Assembly (NCBI GenBank): GCA_020635955.1
Contig: JACJYW010000003.1
Coordinates: 434,001-498,000 of the forward strand
DNA: 64,000 nt
Direction: 5' to 3'
Source of the DNA: Crocinitomicaceae bacterium
Lineage (GTDB): Bacteria > Bacteroidota > Bacteroidia > Flavobacteriales_D > Crocinitomicaceae
How positions within the stretch are numbered: the first letter of the stretch is position 1; each line of letters opens with the position of its first letter. The position numbers and the translations under genes were made by a program. The notes under the pieces were generated by a model, which did not search any database, was not told where the DNA came from, and saw only the letters and a program-made list of their open reading frames with translations. This document shows, in pieces, positions 34,706-43,190 of this stretch.

Positions 34706-36673
34706 ATGAAAAAACTTGTCCTTATAATCTCCCTCGTGGTGTGGTGCGCCTCTGCGTTAAGCCAATCTATTTGGACAAATCCTATTACAGATGCGAATCC
34801 CAGTGCATTCAATCCTTTTACAATTGGAGATATTGTTGATCCAAATATTACAGTTAGTGGTATTGGAAGGGGATCTGGTATAGGTGCAAATGCGGGATCA
34901 AATCGTTATAATGCAAATGGCTGGGATACAGGAACTTTAGATGCTAATGCGTATTTTGAATTTACATTAACTCCTTCACCTGGCTGTACAATTGATTTCA
35001 CAAGTTTTGTATACACGGGGCAGGCATCAGGTAGTGGCCCCTCAAATTTTGCATTCAGATCAAGTCTAGATGGTTTTACTGCTAATATTGGAACTCCTAC
35101 TGCAGGAGGAACTACAATAAGTCTAGCTGCGGCAGCTTATCAAGGTGTGGGTTCTGCTATTACTTTCCGTCTATATGGATGGGGAGCATCAGCTTCTACA
35201 GGTACCTGGAGTATTAACGATTTCACCTTCAATGGCACTATCAACTGCGGTGGTTGTGGTGGTCTTGATACAGAACCTACAGATGAAGTTACTGATGATG
35301 GCCCAATACCTGCCTGTACTTCGGGTGAAATTAACTGGACAATTGGTACTGATGCTGAGAAAGTAATTGTCGTTTTCTCAACTTCACCTATAACGTGGAC
35401 GCCAACTGATGCAACAGATTATAACTATGGCGATACTCCAACAGCTGGCGTCACAGTGATCTATGATGGAACAGGAGGAAATGTTGGGGTTTCCGGATTA
35501 AATCAGGGAACTACTTATTATTATGCGATCTATGAATACAATGGTACTGTATCGAACTGTGAAGAGAACTTTTTAGTGGGAGGAATTACCGGTTCTTTTA
35601 CAACATTAACAGGTTGTACTCAATCCTACATTCAATCAATCAATTATAATGCTTGTTCCGCAGCGGAGGGAACAGACGAAATTATCTTTGTTCAAATCGG
35701 AGATTCGGATGTTAACGTAGATGAAATTGTCATTGACTTACCGAATTCAATTTGGTGTAATAATGGCTGCGGATCTAACATCATTTTGAACAATCAAGCG
35801 CACCTTGATGATTTGAACGCGTTGGCCGGTTGTGTACCAGACCTATTCGTCTACTGTGATCCAATTCCGGCGGGTTCTTCTTTAATGATCTTTACGGGAA
35901 ATCCGCCTTCATATGTGGTTGATTATTCAGCTAATTGTACCGGACAACAATATTGTGCCATTTTCTTGGACAATGCAGATATAACAGGTAATTATTCCAA
36001 TACCTCAACTTCAGCAAAAACCACCACTATTGATTTTGGAAATGGAGACGTTTCATCAGCCACATATGTACCTGCGGATGGTTTGTGTAATTGTGACGGA
36101 GCCAGTGCAAATTTTGATGAAAATGGAAATCTGATTGAGTATGTTCAAAATACGAGCTGTGTCTACCCATTAGCTATCAATATTCGATCCCTGACAGGAC
36201 ATAATGAGAACCAACACAATGTAATCGAATGGAAAACGAGCGGAGACAATACCGCCATTTTATTTGAAGTTGAAAGCTCATCCACAGGTGAATTTTGGAA
36301 TGTAATTGCAGAAATCAATGCAGAAAGAGCAATGAATTTCAGTAACTCATATTTCGTTATTGACGAAAATGTAGAAGGTAGTTTCACGTATTATAGATTA
36401 GCACTATATGACGCTAATGGAAATAAAACACACTCTAATATTATCTCTGTTGAAAGAGAATCGATTTCAACTTATTACCAAAATGGTAAACTCACTATTG
36501 GCTTTGCTGAGATGCCAAATCATGCTTACACCGTGAATATTTATGACCTCAGAGGTTCTCTGATCTACTCCGCTCCAGCCCATAATAATATGACCATTCC
36601 ATGGATCGAAAAAGGAATGTTCATCATTGAAATTCCCGAAAAGAACACGAGACAAAAATTAATTACCCAGTAA
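34706..36673 (+). CDS. T9SS type A cargo protein of unknown function
   Basis: 655 residues, signal peptide ending ASALSQ. Residues ~25-175 are a glycine/serine-rich beta domain, ~185-290 look like a fibronectin-type module (TYYYAIYEYNG), and ~295-480 a cysteine-rich region (CTQSYIQSINYNACS, WCNNGCGSN). The C-terminal ~75 residues (YTVNIYDLRGSLIYS...WIEKGMFIIEI...RQKLITQ) match a type A T9SS sorting domain. Secreted or surface-bound; no enzymatic motif visible. Confidence 0.8.
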   Translation: MKKLVLIISLVVWCASALSQSIWTNPITDANPSAFNPFTIGDIVDPNITVSGIGRGSGIGANAGSNRYNANGWDTGTLDANAYFEFTLTPSPGCTIDFTSFVYTGQASGSGPSNFAFRSSLDGFTANIGTPTAGGTTISLAAAAYQGVGSAITFRLYGWGASASTGTWSINDFTFNGTINCGGCGGLDTEPTDEVTDDGPIPACTSGEINWTIGTDAEKVIVVFSTSPITWTPTDATDYNYGDTPTAGVTVIYDGTGGNVGVSGLNQGTTYYYAIYEYNGTVSNCEENFLVGGITGSFTTLTGCTQSYIQSINYNACSAAEGTDEIIFVQIGDSDVNVDEIVIDLPNSIWCNNGCGSNIILNNQAHLDDLNALAGCVPDLFVYCDPIPAGSSLMIFTGNPPSYVVDYSANCTGQQYCAIFLDNADITGNYSNTSTSAKTTTIDFGNGDVSSATYVPADGLCNCDGASANFDENGNLIEYVQNTSCVYPLAINIRSLTGHNENQHNVIEWKTSGDNTAILFEVESSSTGEFWNVIAEINAERAMNFSNSYFVIDENVEGSFTYYRLALYDANGNKTHSNIISVERESISTYYQNGKLTIGFAEMPNHAYTVNIYDLRGSLIYSAPAHNNMTIPWIEKGMFIIEIPEKNTRQKLITQ

Positions 36674-36705
36674 TTTCCTGAGTATTAACGATTCATTGAT
36701 ATTCT

Positions 36706-36735
36706 CTGTTGAAAAATAAATCAACAGCTTAATTT
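36706..36735 (+). terminator. possible weak terminator
   Basis: Perfect 7-bp stem CTGTTGA / TCAACAG with an 8-nt loop and a short T-rich tail (CTTAATTTT), 33 nt after the T9SS cargo stop codon. The T-tract is poor. Confidence 0.4.
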
Positions 36736-36756
36736 TCAGTACCCGTCTTAAATCCC

Positions 36757-36764
36757 TATTTTTG
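36757..36764 (+). promoter_or_regulatory. -7 element TATTTTTG of dnaB, 5 nt before the ATG
   Basis: Perfect TAnnTTTG ending 5 nt before ATG 36770; predicts a leaderless or nearly leaderless dnaB mRNA. Confidence 0.55.
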
Positions 36765-36769
36765 CTAGG

Positions 36770-38311
36770 ATGGATGAGAAGAAAGTTAATAGCGGGCAGA
36801 AAAGATCTTTAATCACCAAACCTATTCAGAACGTTGGAGAAATTGGTAAAGTTCCACCTCAAGCGGTGGAGATTGAAGAGGCTGTGTTGGGAGCAATGTT
36901 ATTGGAACAAAGTGCTGTAAATGATGCTATAGACATCCTTCATCCAGAGAGTTTCTATAAAATGGAACATCAAAAGATATTTGGTGCCATTCTGGAATTA
37001 TTCGGAAGCTCTGAAAACATTGATATTCTTTCTGTTACAGAAAAGCTTAGAAAAAAAGGTGAACTTCAATTAGTTGGAGGTCCCGGATATATTGCTTCAC
37101 TTACGAATAGGGTAGCCTCAGCTGCTCACGTTGAATATCATGCCAGGATCATTGCAGAAAAACACATACTTCGTTCATTGATCGAGGCTTCATCAGGTGT
37201 TATTAAAAATGCTTATGATGAAACAAAAGATGTTTTTGATGTATTGAATGAAGCTGAAGATGGTCTTTTCAAAATTGCTGAAGGAAACTTAAAAAAAGGA
37301 GTTTCTAATGTTCGGGATCTGGTAAAAGAAGCTACAGATGAGATTCAGGCCGCGTCTAAGAATAAAGATGGGGTATCTGGTGTTCCCACCGGTTTTCATA
37401 AGTTGGACCAATTAACTTCCGGATGGCAAAAGTCAGACATGATCGTTTTAGCTGCTCGTCCAGGGATGGGAAAAACTGCCTTCGTATTGTCAATGGCCAG
37501 AAATACAGCTGTTCAATTTAATCAGGGTGTTGCCATTTTTTCACTGGAGATGTCGAGTGTTCAGTTGGTAAAAAGGATGATGGCAATGGAAACCGGAATC
37601 TCTTCAGAAAAACTAAGAAAAGGTTTCTCAGATGAAGCAGAATGGGAGAAATTACACAGTAGAATTAAGGCATTAACAGATGCTCCAATATTTATAGATG
37701 ATACCCCTGCACTTTCCATTTTCGATCTACGTGCCAAGTGTCGTAGGATGAAAATGAAGGATGATATCCAATTAGTGATCATTGATTACTTACAATTGAT
37801 GACAGCCGGTGTTAAAGGTGGTAATCGTGAACAGGAAATCTCTACTATCTCAAGATCTATTAAAGAGATCGCTAAGGAATTAAGTGTCCCAATCATTGCG
37901 CTTTCTCAGCTTTCTCGTTCAGTAGAAACAAGGGGTGGAGATAAACGTCCAATGTTATCTGACCTTCGTGAATCTGGAGCAATTGAACAAGATGCCGATA
38001 TGGTTGTATTCATATACAGACCTGAATATTATGGACTAACTCAGGATGAGAATGGGGAAGACACTACAGGAGTTGGCGAGATTATTGTAGCAAAACATAG
38101 AAACGGGTCATTAGATACTGTTAGATTGAAGTTTATTAAGGAGTTGACAAGATTTGATAATCTTGATGCATTTGAAACCAGCAGTTTTGGCACAGGATTT
38201 TCTCCGAACAGAGATTTTGAAAATACTTCTGATACTATTACGTTAGGTAGTAAAATGAATGATGATGAGGATGATTTGCTAAGCAATACACATGACGAAG
38301 TACCTTTCTAA
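36770..38311 (+). CDS. dnaB: replicative DNA helicase
   Basis: 513 residues. The N-terminal DnaB domain (PPQAVEIEEAVLGAMLLE, ~28-130) is followed by the RecA-like ATPase: Walker A ARPGMGKTA at 229-237, Walker B LVIIDYLQLM and ALSQLSRSVE with the sensor region, then SGAIEQDAD. It unwinds DNA ahead of the replisome. No intein is present. The 3' end overlaps the next gene by 20 nt in another frame. Confidence 0.97.
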   Translation: MDEKKVNSGQKRSLITKPIQNVGEIGKVPPQAVEIEEAVLGAMLLEQSAVNDAIDILHPESFYKMEHQKIFGAILELFGSSENIDILSVTEKLRKKGELQLVGGPGYIASLTNRVASAAHVEYHARIIAEKHILRSLIEASSGVIKNAYDETKDVFDVLNEAEDGLFKIAEGNLKKGVSNVRDLVKEATDEIQAASKNKDGVSGVPTGFHKLDQLTSGWQKSDMIVLAARPGMGKTAFVLSMARNTAVQFNQGVAIFSLEMSSVQLVKRMMAMETGISSEKLRKGFSDEAEWEKLHSRIKALTDAPIFIDDTPALSIFDLRAKCRRMKMKDDIQLVIIDYLQLMTAGVKGGNREQEISTISRSIKEIAKELSVPIIALSQLSRSVETRGGDKRPMLSDLRESGAIEQDADMVVFIYRPEYYGLTQDENGEDTTGVGEIIVAKHRNGSLDTVRLKFIKELTRFDNLDAFETSSFGTGFSPNRDFENTSDTITLGSKMNDDEDDLLSNTHDEVPF

Positions 38312-39557
38312 AATATATATTTTCTTTTTGCTTTTATCACCATACAGAAGCAATGCTTCTGCTATTCTGGTTCCAATGGATGAAACTCAAGTAAACCATT
38401 TAAAAGCGTATGGTGTAGCCTATTGGGTGTTGGAAAATGAAGTAGTAATGGAATGGCTACTTAACTACAGAGGGGGTAGCTTTTTAATTCCTCACAGCAA
38501 ATTGATTGAAGAAAAACTGGTTCTTACAGGAGTTTCATATGCTATTGTTCCAGATCAAAAAGTACAGCAGATCAAATCACAGATCTCTGATCCAGAGGTG
38601 AATATGGAAGTTGTTCAGTTGGAAAAAGCTCCAAAAATTGCGGTTTATACACCAAAAGGGAAACAGCCCTGGGATGATGCGGTAACAATGGTACTAACCT
38701 ATGCTGAAATTCCCTATGATGAAATATATGATTCAGCAGTGGTCATGGGATTATTGCCAGATTATGACTGGTTACATTTGCATCATGAGGATTTCACTGG
38801 TCAATATGGTAAATTCTATGCTAATTATCACAACACCTCCTGGTACCAGCAACAGGTAAAAGATAACGAGCAAACAGCTGCAGGATTAGGATTTAGTAAA
38901 GTTTCTGAATTAAAATTAGATGTAGCTATTAAGATCAAAGAATTCGTTGCAGGCGGAGGATTCTTGTTTACTATGTGCAGTGGAACAGATAGTTATGACA
39001 TTGCTTTATCTGCAGAAAATACTGACATCTGTGAGCATATGTATGATCATGACCCTGCAGAACCTAATTTTCAATCTAAAATCGACTACACTAAAACGTT
39101 GGCCTTTACAGATTTTACAATTGTAAAAGATCCGCTAGAGTATGAATATTCAGATATTGATGGAACTAGAGATCACCGAATGCCTGAGAATCAGGATAAA
39201 TTCTTCCTGTTTGAATTTTCTGCTAAGTGGGATATTGTACCGACAATGCTTTGTCAAAATCACACTATGGAAATAGATGGATTCATGGGGCAAACAACCG
39301 ACTTTAGAAAGGAATTTATTAAACCAGATGTACTGATAATGGGAGAGAATAAAGCATTGGGTACGGCAAGATATCTTCACGGTGAATTTGGAGAAGGAAC
39401 CTGGACATTCTATGGCGGCCACGATCCTGAAGATTATAAACACCTTGTTGGAGACCCTCCTACTGATCTGAACTTACATCCCAATTCACCAGGTTATAGA
39501 TTGATCTTGAATAATGTACTTTTTCCTGCGGCGAAAAAGAAGAAGCGAAAAACTTAA
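38292..39557 (+). CDS. conserved exported class I GATase-like protein
   Basis: 421 residues, starting inside the last 20 nt of dnaB. N-terminal signal-like hydrophobic stretch (IYIFFLLLSPYRSNASA), then LVPMDETQVNHLKAYGVAYWVLE. Two stretches suggest a glutamine-amidotransferase-like alpha/beta fold: KIAVYTPKGKQPWDDAVTMVL and AGGGFLFTMCSGTDSYD with a possible nucleophile-elbow Cys. I recall close relatives in Bacteroidota being auto-labelled 'asparagine synthetase B'; nothing here supports that activity. Tail KKKKRKT is strongly basic. Function unknown. Confidence 0.65.
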   Translation: MTKYLSKIYIFFLLLSPYRSNASAILVPMDETQVNHLKAYGVAYWVLENEVVMEWLLNYRGGSFLIPHSKLIEEKLVLTGVSYAIVPDQKVQQIKSQISDPEVNMEVVQLEKAPKIAVYTPKGKQPWDDAVTMVLTYAEIPYDEIYDSAVVMGLLPDYDWLHLHHEDFTGQYGKFYANYHNTSWYQQQVKDNEQTAAGLGFSKVSELKLDVAIKIKEFVAGGGFLFTMCSGTDSYDIALSAENTDICEHMYDHDPAEPNFQSKIDYTKTLAFTDFTIVKDPLEYEYSDIDGTRDHRMPENQDKFFLFEFSAKWDIVPTMLCQNHTMEIDGFMGQTTDFRKEFIKPDVLIMGENKALGTARYLHGEFGEGTWTFYGGHDPEDYKHLVGDPPTDLNLHPNSPGYRLILNNVLFPAAKKKKRKT

Positions 39558-39577
39558 TTAAGAAGTGTGATCCAATT

Positions 39578-39647
39578 GCACTATCCCATTAGCACATTAT
39601 CTCATTAGTGCATTATCTAATTAGTGCATTATCTCATTAGCACATTA
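39578..39647. repeat. 16-bp tandem repeat, about 4.5 copies
   Basis: Units of the form GYRCATTATCTMATTA: a degenerate 14-bp copy at 39578, full copies at 39592, 39608 and 39624, and a half copy at 39640. It fills the gap between two convergent genes and ends 3 bp before the rseP stop codon. Confidence 0.85.
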
Positions 39648-39649
39648 AA

Positions 39650-40975
39650 CTATTTCCCAGTTATCGCTTTGTAGATATCATTTCCATTAGCATAAAGTAC
39701 TAATCCCAGGATCAGAATAAATCCAATGATCTGAGCATACTCCAACACTTTTTGGTGCGGTTTTCTACCCGTGATCATTTCATAAAGCAAGAACATGATA
39801 TGTCCACCATCCAAAGCAGGAATAGGCAAGAAGTTCATGAAAGCAAGAATGATAGAGATCAAAGCAGTATTCAACCAGAAGGTGTGCCAATCCCACTGTG
39901 GCTGGAACATTTTACCGAAAGCCCCGAATCCACCCATGCTAGAGGCACCTTTAGAAGTGAATAAAAATTTTAATTGAGCCGCATAATCATGAAGCGTCCA
40001 GTATGCCAATCCTATACCTGCAGGTATTGACTCAAAAAAGGAGAATTTTTCTGTTTTTACCCAACTTTTGAATTCAGCTCCATCCGGTGCTACACCGATT
40101 TGCCCCACAGTATCAGGTAGAACCATTATCGAATCAATAACACCATCACGCTCAACTACTAATAGAACTTCTTCATTCTTGAACTTTTTAATTGTATCTG
40201 AAAACTGATCCCAATAATTAATAGAATAGTCATTTACACTTTTGATAATATCATTCTTCAGTAGTCCAGCTTTGCTAGCTGGCATTTCTGGCACCACCTC
40301 TCCAATCTTTGCGTTGATCCTAGGCGAAAATGCTGACATATTTCCTGACTGAAACAACTCATAATCCGCATCTTCTCTCAATTGAATAGTCTCAATTTCA
40401 CCATCAGGATGCTGCACTTTTATATCTCTAGATCCTCTCAACAAAATGTACTTATTGACATCAAGGACATTTTTTAGTTTCTCTCCCCCTACCTCTAGGA
40501 TCATGTCGCCATCTTGAAAACCATAAGCTTCATATTCTTGAGAAACAGCCAATCCGTGAGGTAGATCTTCTCCAGCTATATACTCTTTACCCCAGGTGAA
40601 CAATACAAGTGAATAGATCACCATCCCCACGATCAAATTCACCACAATACCACCAATCATAATGATCAGTCGTTGCCAGGCCGGTTTTGTTCTGAATTCC
40701 CAAGGCTGTGGAGGTTGCTCCATTTGTTCTTTATCCATGGATTCATCAATCATCCCTGAGATCTTTACATATCCTCCCAATGGAATCCAACCTATTCCCC
40801 ATTCTGTATCCTTGATCTTTTTCTTGAAAATTGAGAACTTGTAATCAAAGAATAAATAGAACTTCTCTACTCTGGTTTTGAATGCACGAGCCGGTAAATA
40901 ATGACCAAATTCATGTAGAACGATCAGTATAGATAAACTAAGAATAAGTTGTCCGGCTTGAATTAATATTTCCAT
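39650..40975 (-). CDS. rseP: RIP metalloprotease, site-2 protease
   Basis: 441 residues. The zinc motif HEFGH is at residues 21-25 in the first membrane helix; two PDZ-like stretches fill the middle (AVSQEYEAYGFQDGDMILEVGG and VVPEMPASKAGLLKNDIIKSVN), and NFLPIPALDGGHIMF near residue 385 supplies the third ligand. It cuts anti-sigma factors or signal peptides inside the inner membrane. A -7 box lies just upstream. Confidence 0.94.
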   Translation of the reverse strand: MEILIQAGQLILSLSILIVLHEFGHYLPARAFKTRVEKFYLFFDYKFSIFKKKIKDTEWGIGWIPLGGYVKISGMIDESMDKEQMEQPPQPWEFRTKPAWQRLIIMIGGIVVNLIVGMVIYSLVLFTWGKEYIAGEDLPHGLAVSQEYEAYGFQDGDMILEVGGEKLKNVLDVNKYILLRGSRDIKVQHPDGEIETIQLREDADYELFQSGNMSAFSPRINAKIGEVVPEMPASKAGLLKNDIIKSVNDYSINYWDQFSDTIKKFKNEEVLLVVERDGVIDSIMVLPDTVGQIGVAPDGAEFKSWVKTEKFSFFESIPAGIGLAYWTLHDYAAQLKFLFTSKGASSMGGFGAFGKMFQPQWDWHTFWLNTALISIILAFMNFLPIPALDGGHIMFLLYEMITGRKPHQKVLEYAQIIGFILILGLVLYANGNDIYKAITGK

Positions 40976-40992
40976 GCATTGATTTTAGCGAT

Positions 40993-41000
40993 CAAAGATA
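40993..41000 (-). promoter_or_regulatory. -7 element TATCTTTG of rseP
   Basis: Perfect TAnnTTTG on the minus strand, 17 nt before ATG 40975. Confidence 0.5.
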
Positions 41001-41059
41001 CAGTTTTAAAGCTGTTTTATCGAGTGAGTCTATTTTGAATTTACCTAAAAAATGTAAAA

Positions 41060-41401
41060 TCATAAATAATCGTTCTGTTTAAAGTATTGGGTCACGGCTT
41101 CTTTCATTAAATATTCCTGTTCTTTTGGGTTAAGTGGAGGCAAATTATGCATCTTATCAAAATGAGGCCATCCATCCTTGTCATTCTCTTTGAATTTATA
41201 ATAACCAAAAGGCTCCAAAATGGTGCAAATAGCGATATGCATTAAATTCATCTTTTCATCTTTGGAAAACTCCTTGTAGCCTTGCCCCAGCTCCTGGATA
41301 CCAATTAAAACCAAGATAGTATCCAACTCTAATCCTTCTCCAAATTTCTTTTCCAATTGAACAACAACTTCCTGATACTCTATGACTACTTTATGATCCA
41401 A
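41060..41401 (-). CDS. small cytoplasmic protein of unknown function
   Basis: 113 residues, no signal or membrane segment, acidic and mostly helical (DTILVLIGIQELGQGYKEFSKDEKMNLMHIAICTILEPFGYY). It looks like a conserved protein that I cannot name. The start is a TTG at 41401; no in-frame ATG lies near the 5' end. It precedes rseP on the same strand with an 84-bp gap. Confidence 0.65.
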   Translation of the reverse strand: MDHKVVIEYQEVVVQLEKKFGEGLELDTILVLIGIQELGQGYKEFSKDEKMNLMHIAICTILEPFGYYKFKENDKDGWPHFDKMHNLPPLNPKEQEYLMKEAVTQYFKQNDYL

Positions 41402-41463
41402 TTTAAACAGTTTAATGTTTGAAAATCCCTACTCCTTATTCAGAGACGAGCAAAGTTCAACAT

Positions 41464-41471
41464 TATTTTTG
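41464..41471 (+). promoter_or_regulatory. -7 element TATTTTTG of the CvpA gene
   Basis: Perfect TAnnTTTG ending 17 nt before ATG 41489. Confidence 0.5.
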
Positions 41472-41488
41472 TTTCGCTAACGAATAGG

Positions 41489-41995
41489 ATGAATTACCTG
41501 GATATTTTATTATTTATTCCACTGGTTTATGGCGGATGGAGAGGATTCAAAAAAGGATTCATCATTGAATTCTTTACCCTACTTGCCCTTTTTGTAGGGA
41601 TTTATGCCGGTATTCACTTTTCAGATATGATCGCTTCTCTACTGAGAGAACAACTAGGATTAACATCTAAATATTTACCCGTTATTGCATTCTCTATTAC
41701 CTTCTTGTTGGTTGGGGCTATGGTTTATTTTGGCGGTAAAATGCTTGAATCAATGATCAAAGCAGTGGCGTTAGGACCCCTGAATAAGTTTGCAGGTTTG
41801 TTTTTTGGTGTTGTCAAGATGCTTTATATACTCAGTGCAGTTTTGGTAATTATGGAATCAATAGATGAAAAAAATGATTTCATTCCTCAAGAACAAAAAG
41901 AGGGATCTTTACTTTATCACCCTATCAAAAACACATCCTTACAAACAATTCCTGCACTTAGACATTCTGACCTATTTCTAAAGGCTATAGAATGA
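41489..41995 (+). CDS. CvpA family membrane protein
   Basis: 168 residues with four hydrophobic helices and the CvpA pattern: NYLDILLFIPLVYGGWRGFKKGF at the start, then LGPLNKFAGLFFGVVKM. CvpA proteins affect colicin V export, envelope robustness and surface growth in other bacteria; the mechanism is unsettled. Its 3' end overlaps the convergent OsmC gene by 18 nt. Confidence 0.9.
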   Translation: MNYLDILLFIPLVYGGWRGFKKGFIIEFFTLLALFVGIYAGIHFSDMIASLLREQLGLTSKYLPVIAFSITFLLVGAMVYFGGKMLESMIKAVALGPLNKFAGLFFGVVKMLYILSAVLVIMESIDEKNDFIPQEQKEGSLLYHPIKNTSLQTIPALRHSDLFLKAIE

Positions 41996-42397
41996 AGATA
42001 CATTCGAACTGATCACTATATCTTTAGATAAACTGTCTGAAACCGGACAATTCAATACCAAATGATCAATGAGTTTAAACTCTTCAGGACTAAATTCGTT
42101 ATCTCCAAAATCAAACTCCAACTTGATCTCTTGTATTCTTCTTGGGTTTGCCACCATGATCTTCTGAGCACCACAATCAATAGGCTTTAGCATTTTGCCT
42201 TTGTTTTTAAAATGAATACCAACAACGGTCAGGATACAAGTAACCAAAGCCGCGGCAACAAGATCTGTAGGTGAAAATCGTTCTCCTTTACCATTGTTAT
42301 CTATAGGTGCATCCGTTTCTAACATTGATCCTGATTTCAAATGGATCGCCTCACATCTTAGATCTCCAGTGTATCTTATGTCGTAATTTTTAGTCAT
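41978..42397 (-). CDS. OsmC/Ohr family protein
   Basis: 139 residues. OsmC-fold signatures: DAPIDNNGKGERFSPTDLVAAALVTCILTVV with the peroxidatic Cys in the long helix, and VLNCPVSDSLSKDI with the second Cys near the C-terminus. Such proteins reduce organic hydroperoxides with a thiol pair. The spacing fits the OsmC/YhfA group better than classical Ohr. Overlaps the 3' end of the CvpA gene. Confidence 0.88.
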   Translation of the reverse strand: MTKNYDIRYTGDLRCEAIHLKSGSMLETDAPIDNNGKGERFSPTDLVAAALVTCILTVVGIHFKNKGKMLKPIDCGAQKIMVANPRRIQEIKLEFDFGDNEFSPEEFKLIDHLVLNCPVSDSLSKDIVISSNVSSFYSL

Positions 42398-42445
42398 TGT
42401 TGCTTATCTTATGATTGAATTCAAAAAAACAAGAATAGAATTCAG

Positions 42446-42453
42446 TAAATTTG
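42446..42453 (+). promoter_or_regulatory. -7 element TAAATTTG, 5 nt before ATG 42459
   Basis: Perfect TAnnTTTG ending 5 nt before ATG 42459; predicts a leaderless mRNA for the outer-membrane protein/lipA pair and argues for ATG 42459 over the ATG at 42411. Confidence 0.5.
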
Positions 42454-42458
42454 TTCTA

Positions 42459-43187
42459 ATGTACAAAAGTTACCTATATCTCATTTTTATCTTCATGTGC
42501 GGTTCGCTCTTTGCACAGGAGGTGGATAATGGTGAATCAAAAGTATTGATGAGAAGGGACTATTCCGTTGGATTGAACTTCAACACTAGAGGCTGGGGAT
42601 TTGCTTTTGACTACGGCTGGCAGAAAGATTATAAATACAAACAAACTGTTGGGTTTACCTGTACCAATATCAGACACGAAAAAGAACATAAGATCTATGG
42701 AGCCTTGAGTAATTCAAAGGGATACTATTTGGGTAAACTCGAATCACTTGTAAGCTTTCGTCCACATTATGGTGGTAAGTTCATTCTCTTCAAAGCAAAA
42801 AGAGAGAACGGAATAGAAATTACCGCAAAATGGCACGCGGGCCCTTCATTTGGATTAGTTAAACCAGTCTATTTAAAAATAGAAAAGATCAACACGCAAG
42901 CTATAGATGAACGCTACGATCCAACTATTCATAATTCAGGTAATATTACAGCTAGATCATCCTGGTTTAAAGGACTTGGAGATTCCAAAATGAGAATGGG
43001 GGCCTTTGGCAAATTTGGCTTTGATTTTAATTTTAGCGCATTAAAGAACGGAATTAGCGGAGGAGAATTTGGTGTAATGATGGATTACTTTCCGGGGAAA
43101 GATATTGTGATTATGTACAATAATGACAACAGCAATTTTTTCACATCACTTTACCTACAATTCAATTTAGGACAGAAATTGTATTAA
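42459..43187 (+). CDS. exported beta-rich, probably outer-membrane protein
   Basis: 242 residues from ATG 42459, signal peptide ending GSLFAQ. Aromatic alternating strands (YSVGLNFNTRGWGFAFDYGW, GVMMDYFPGKDIVIMY, FFTSLYLQFNLGQKLY) and the C-terminal strand suggest a small outer-membrane barrel. It lies 3 nt upstream of lipA and is probably co-transcribed. A frame extension to ATG 42411 would bury the signal peptide, so it is rejected. Function unknown. Confidence 0.75.
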   Translation: MYKSYLYLIFIFMCGSLFAQEVDNGESKVLMRRDYSVGLNFNTRGWGFAFDYGWQKDYKYKQTVGFTCTNIRHEKEHKIYGALSNSKGYYLGKLESLVSFRPHYGGKFILFKAKRENGIEITAKWHAGPSFGLVKPVYLKIEKINTQAIDERYDPTIHNSGNITARSSWFKGLGDSKMRMGAFGKFGFDFNFSALKNGISGGEFGVMMDYFPGKDIVIMYNNDNSNFFTSLYLQFNLGQKLY

Positions 43188-43190
43188 GAA

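Noticed and set aside
38292..39557. Asparagine synthetase B function for the GATase-like protein
   Set aside because: No N-terminal Cys2 glutaminase and no asparagine synthase ATP-pyrophosphatase motif; it is also exported, so the common label is not supported.
39578..39647. Tandem repeat as a CRISPR array
   Set aside because: Units are directly adjacent with no spacers, only 16 bp long, and no cas genes are nearby.
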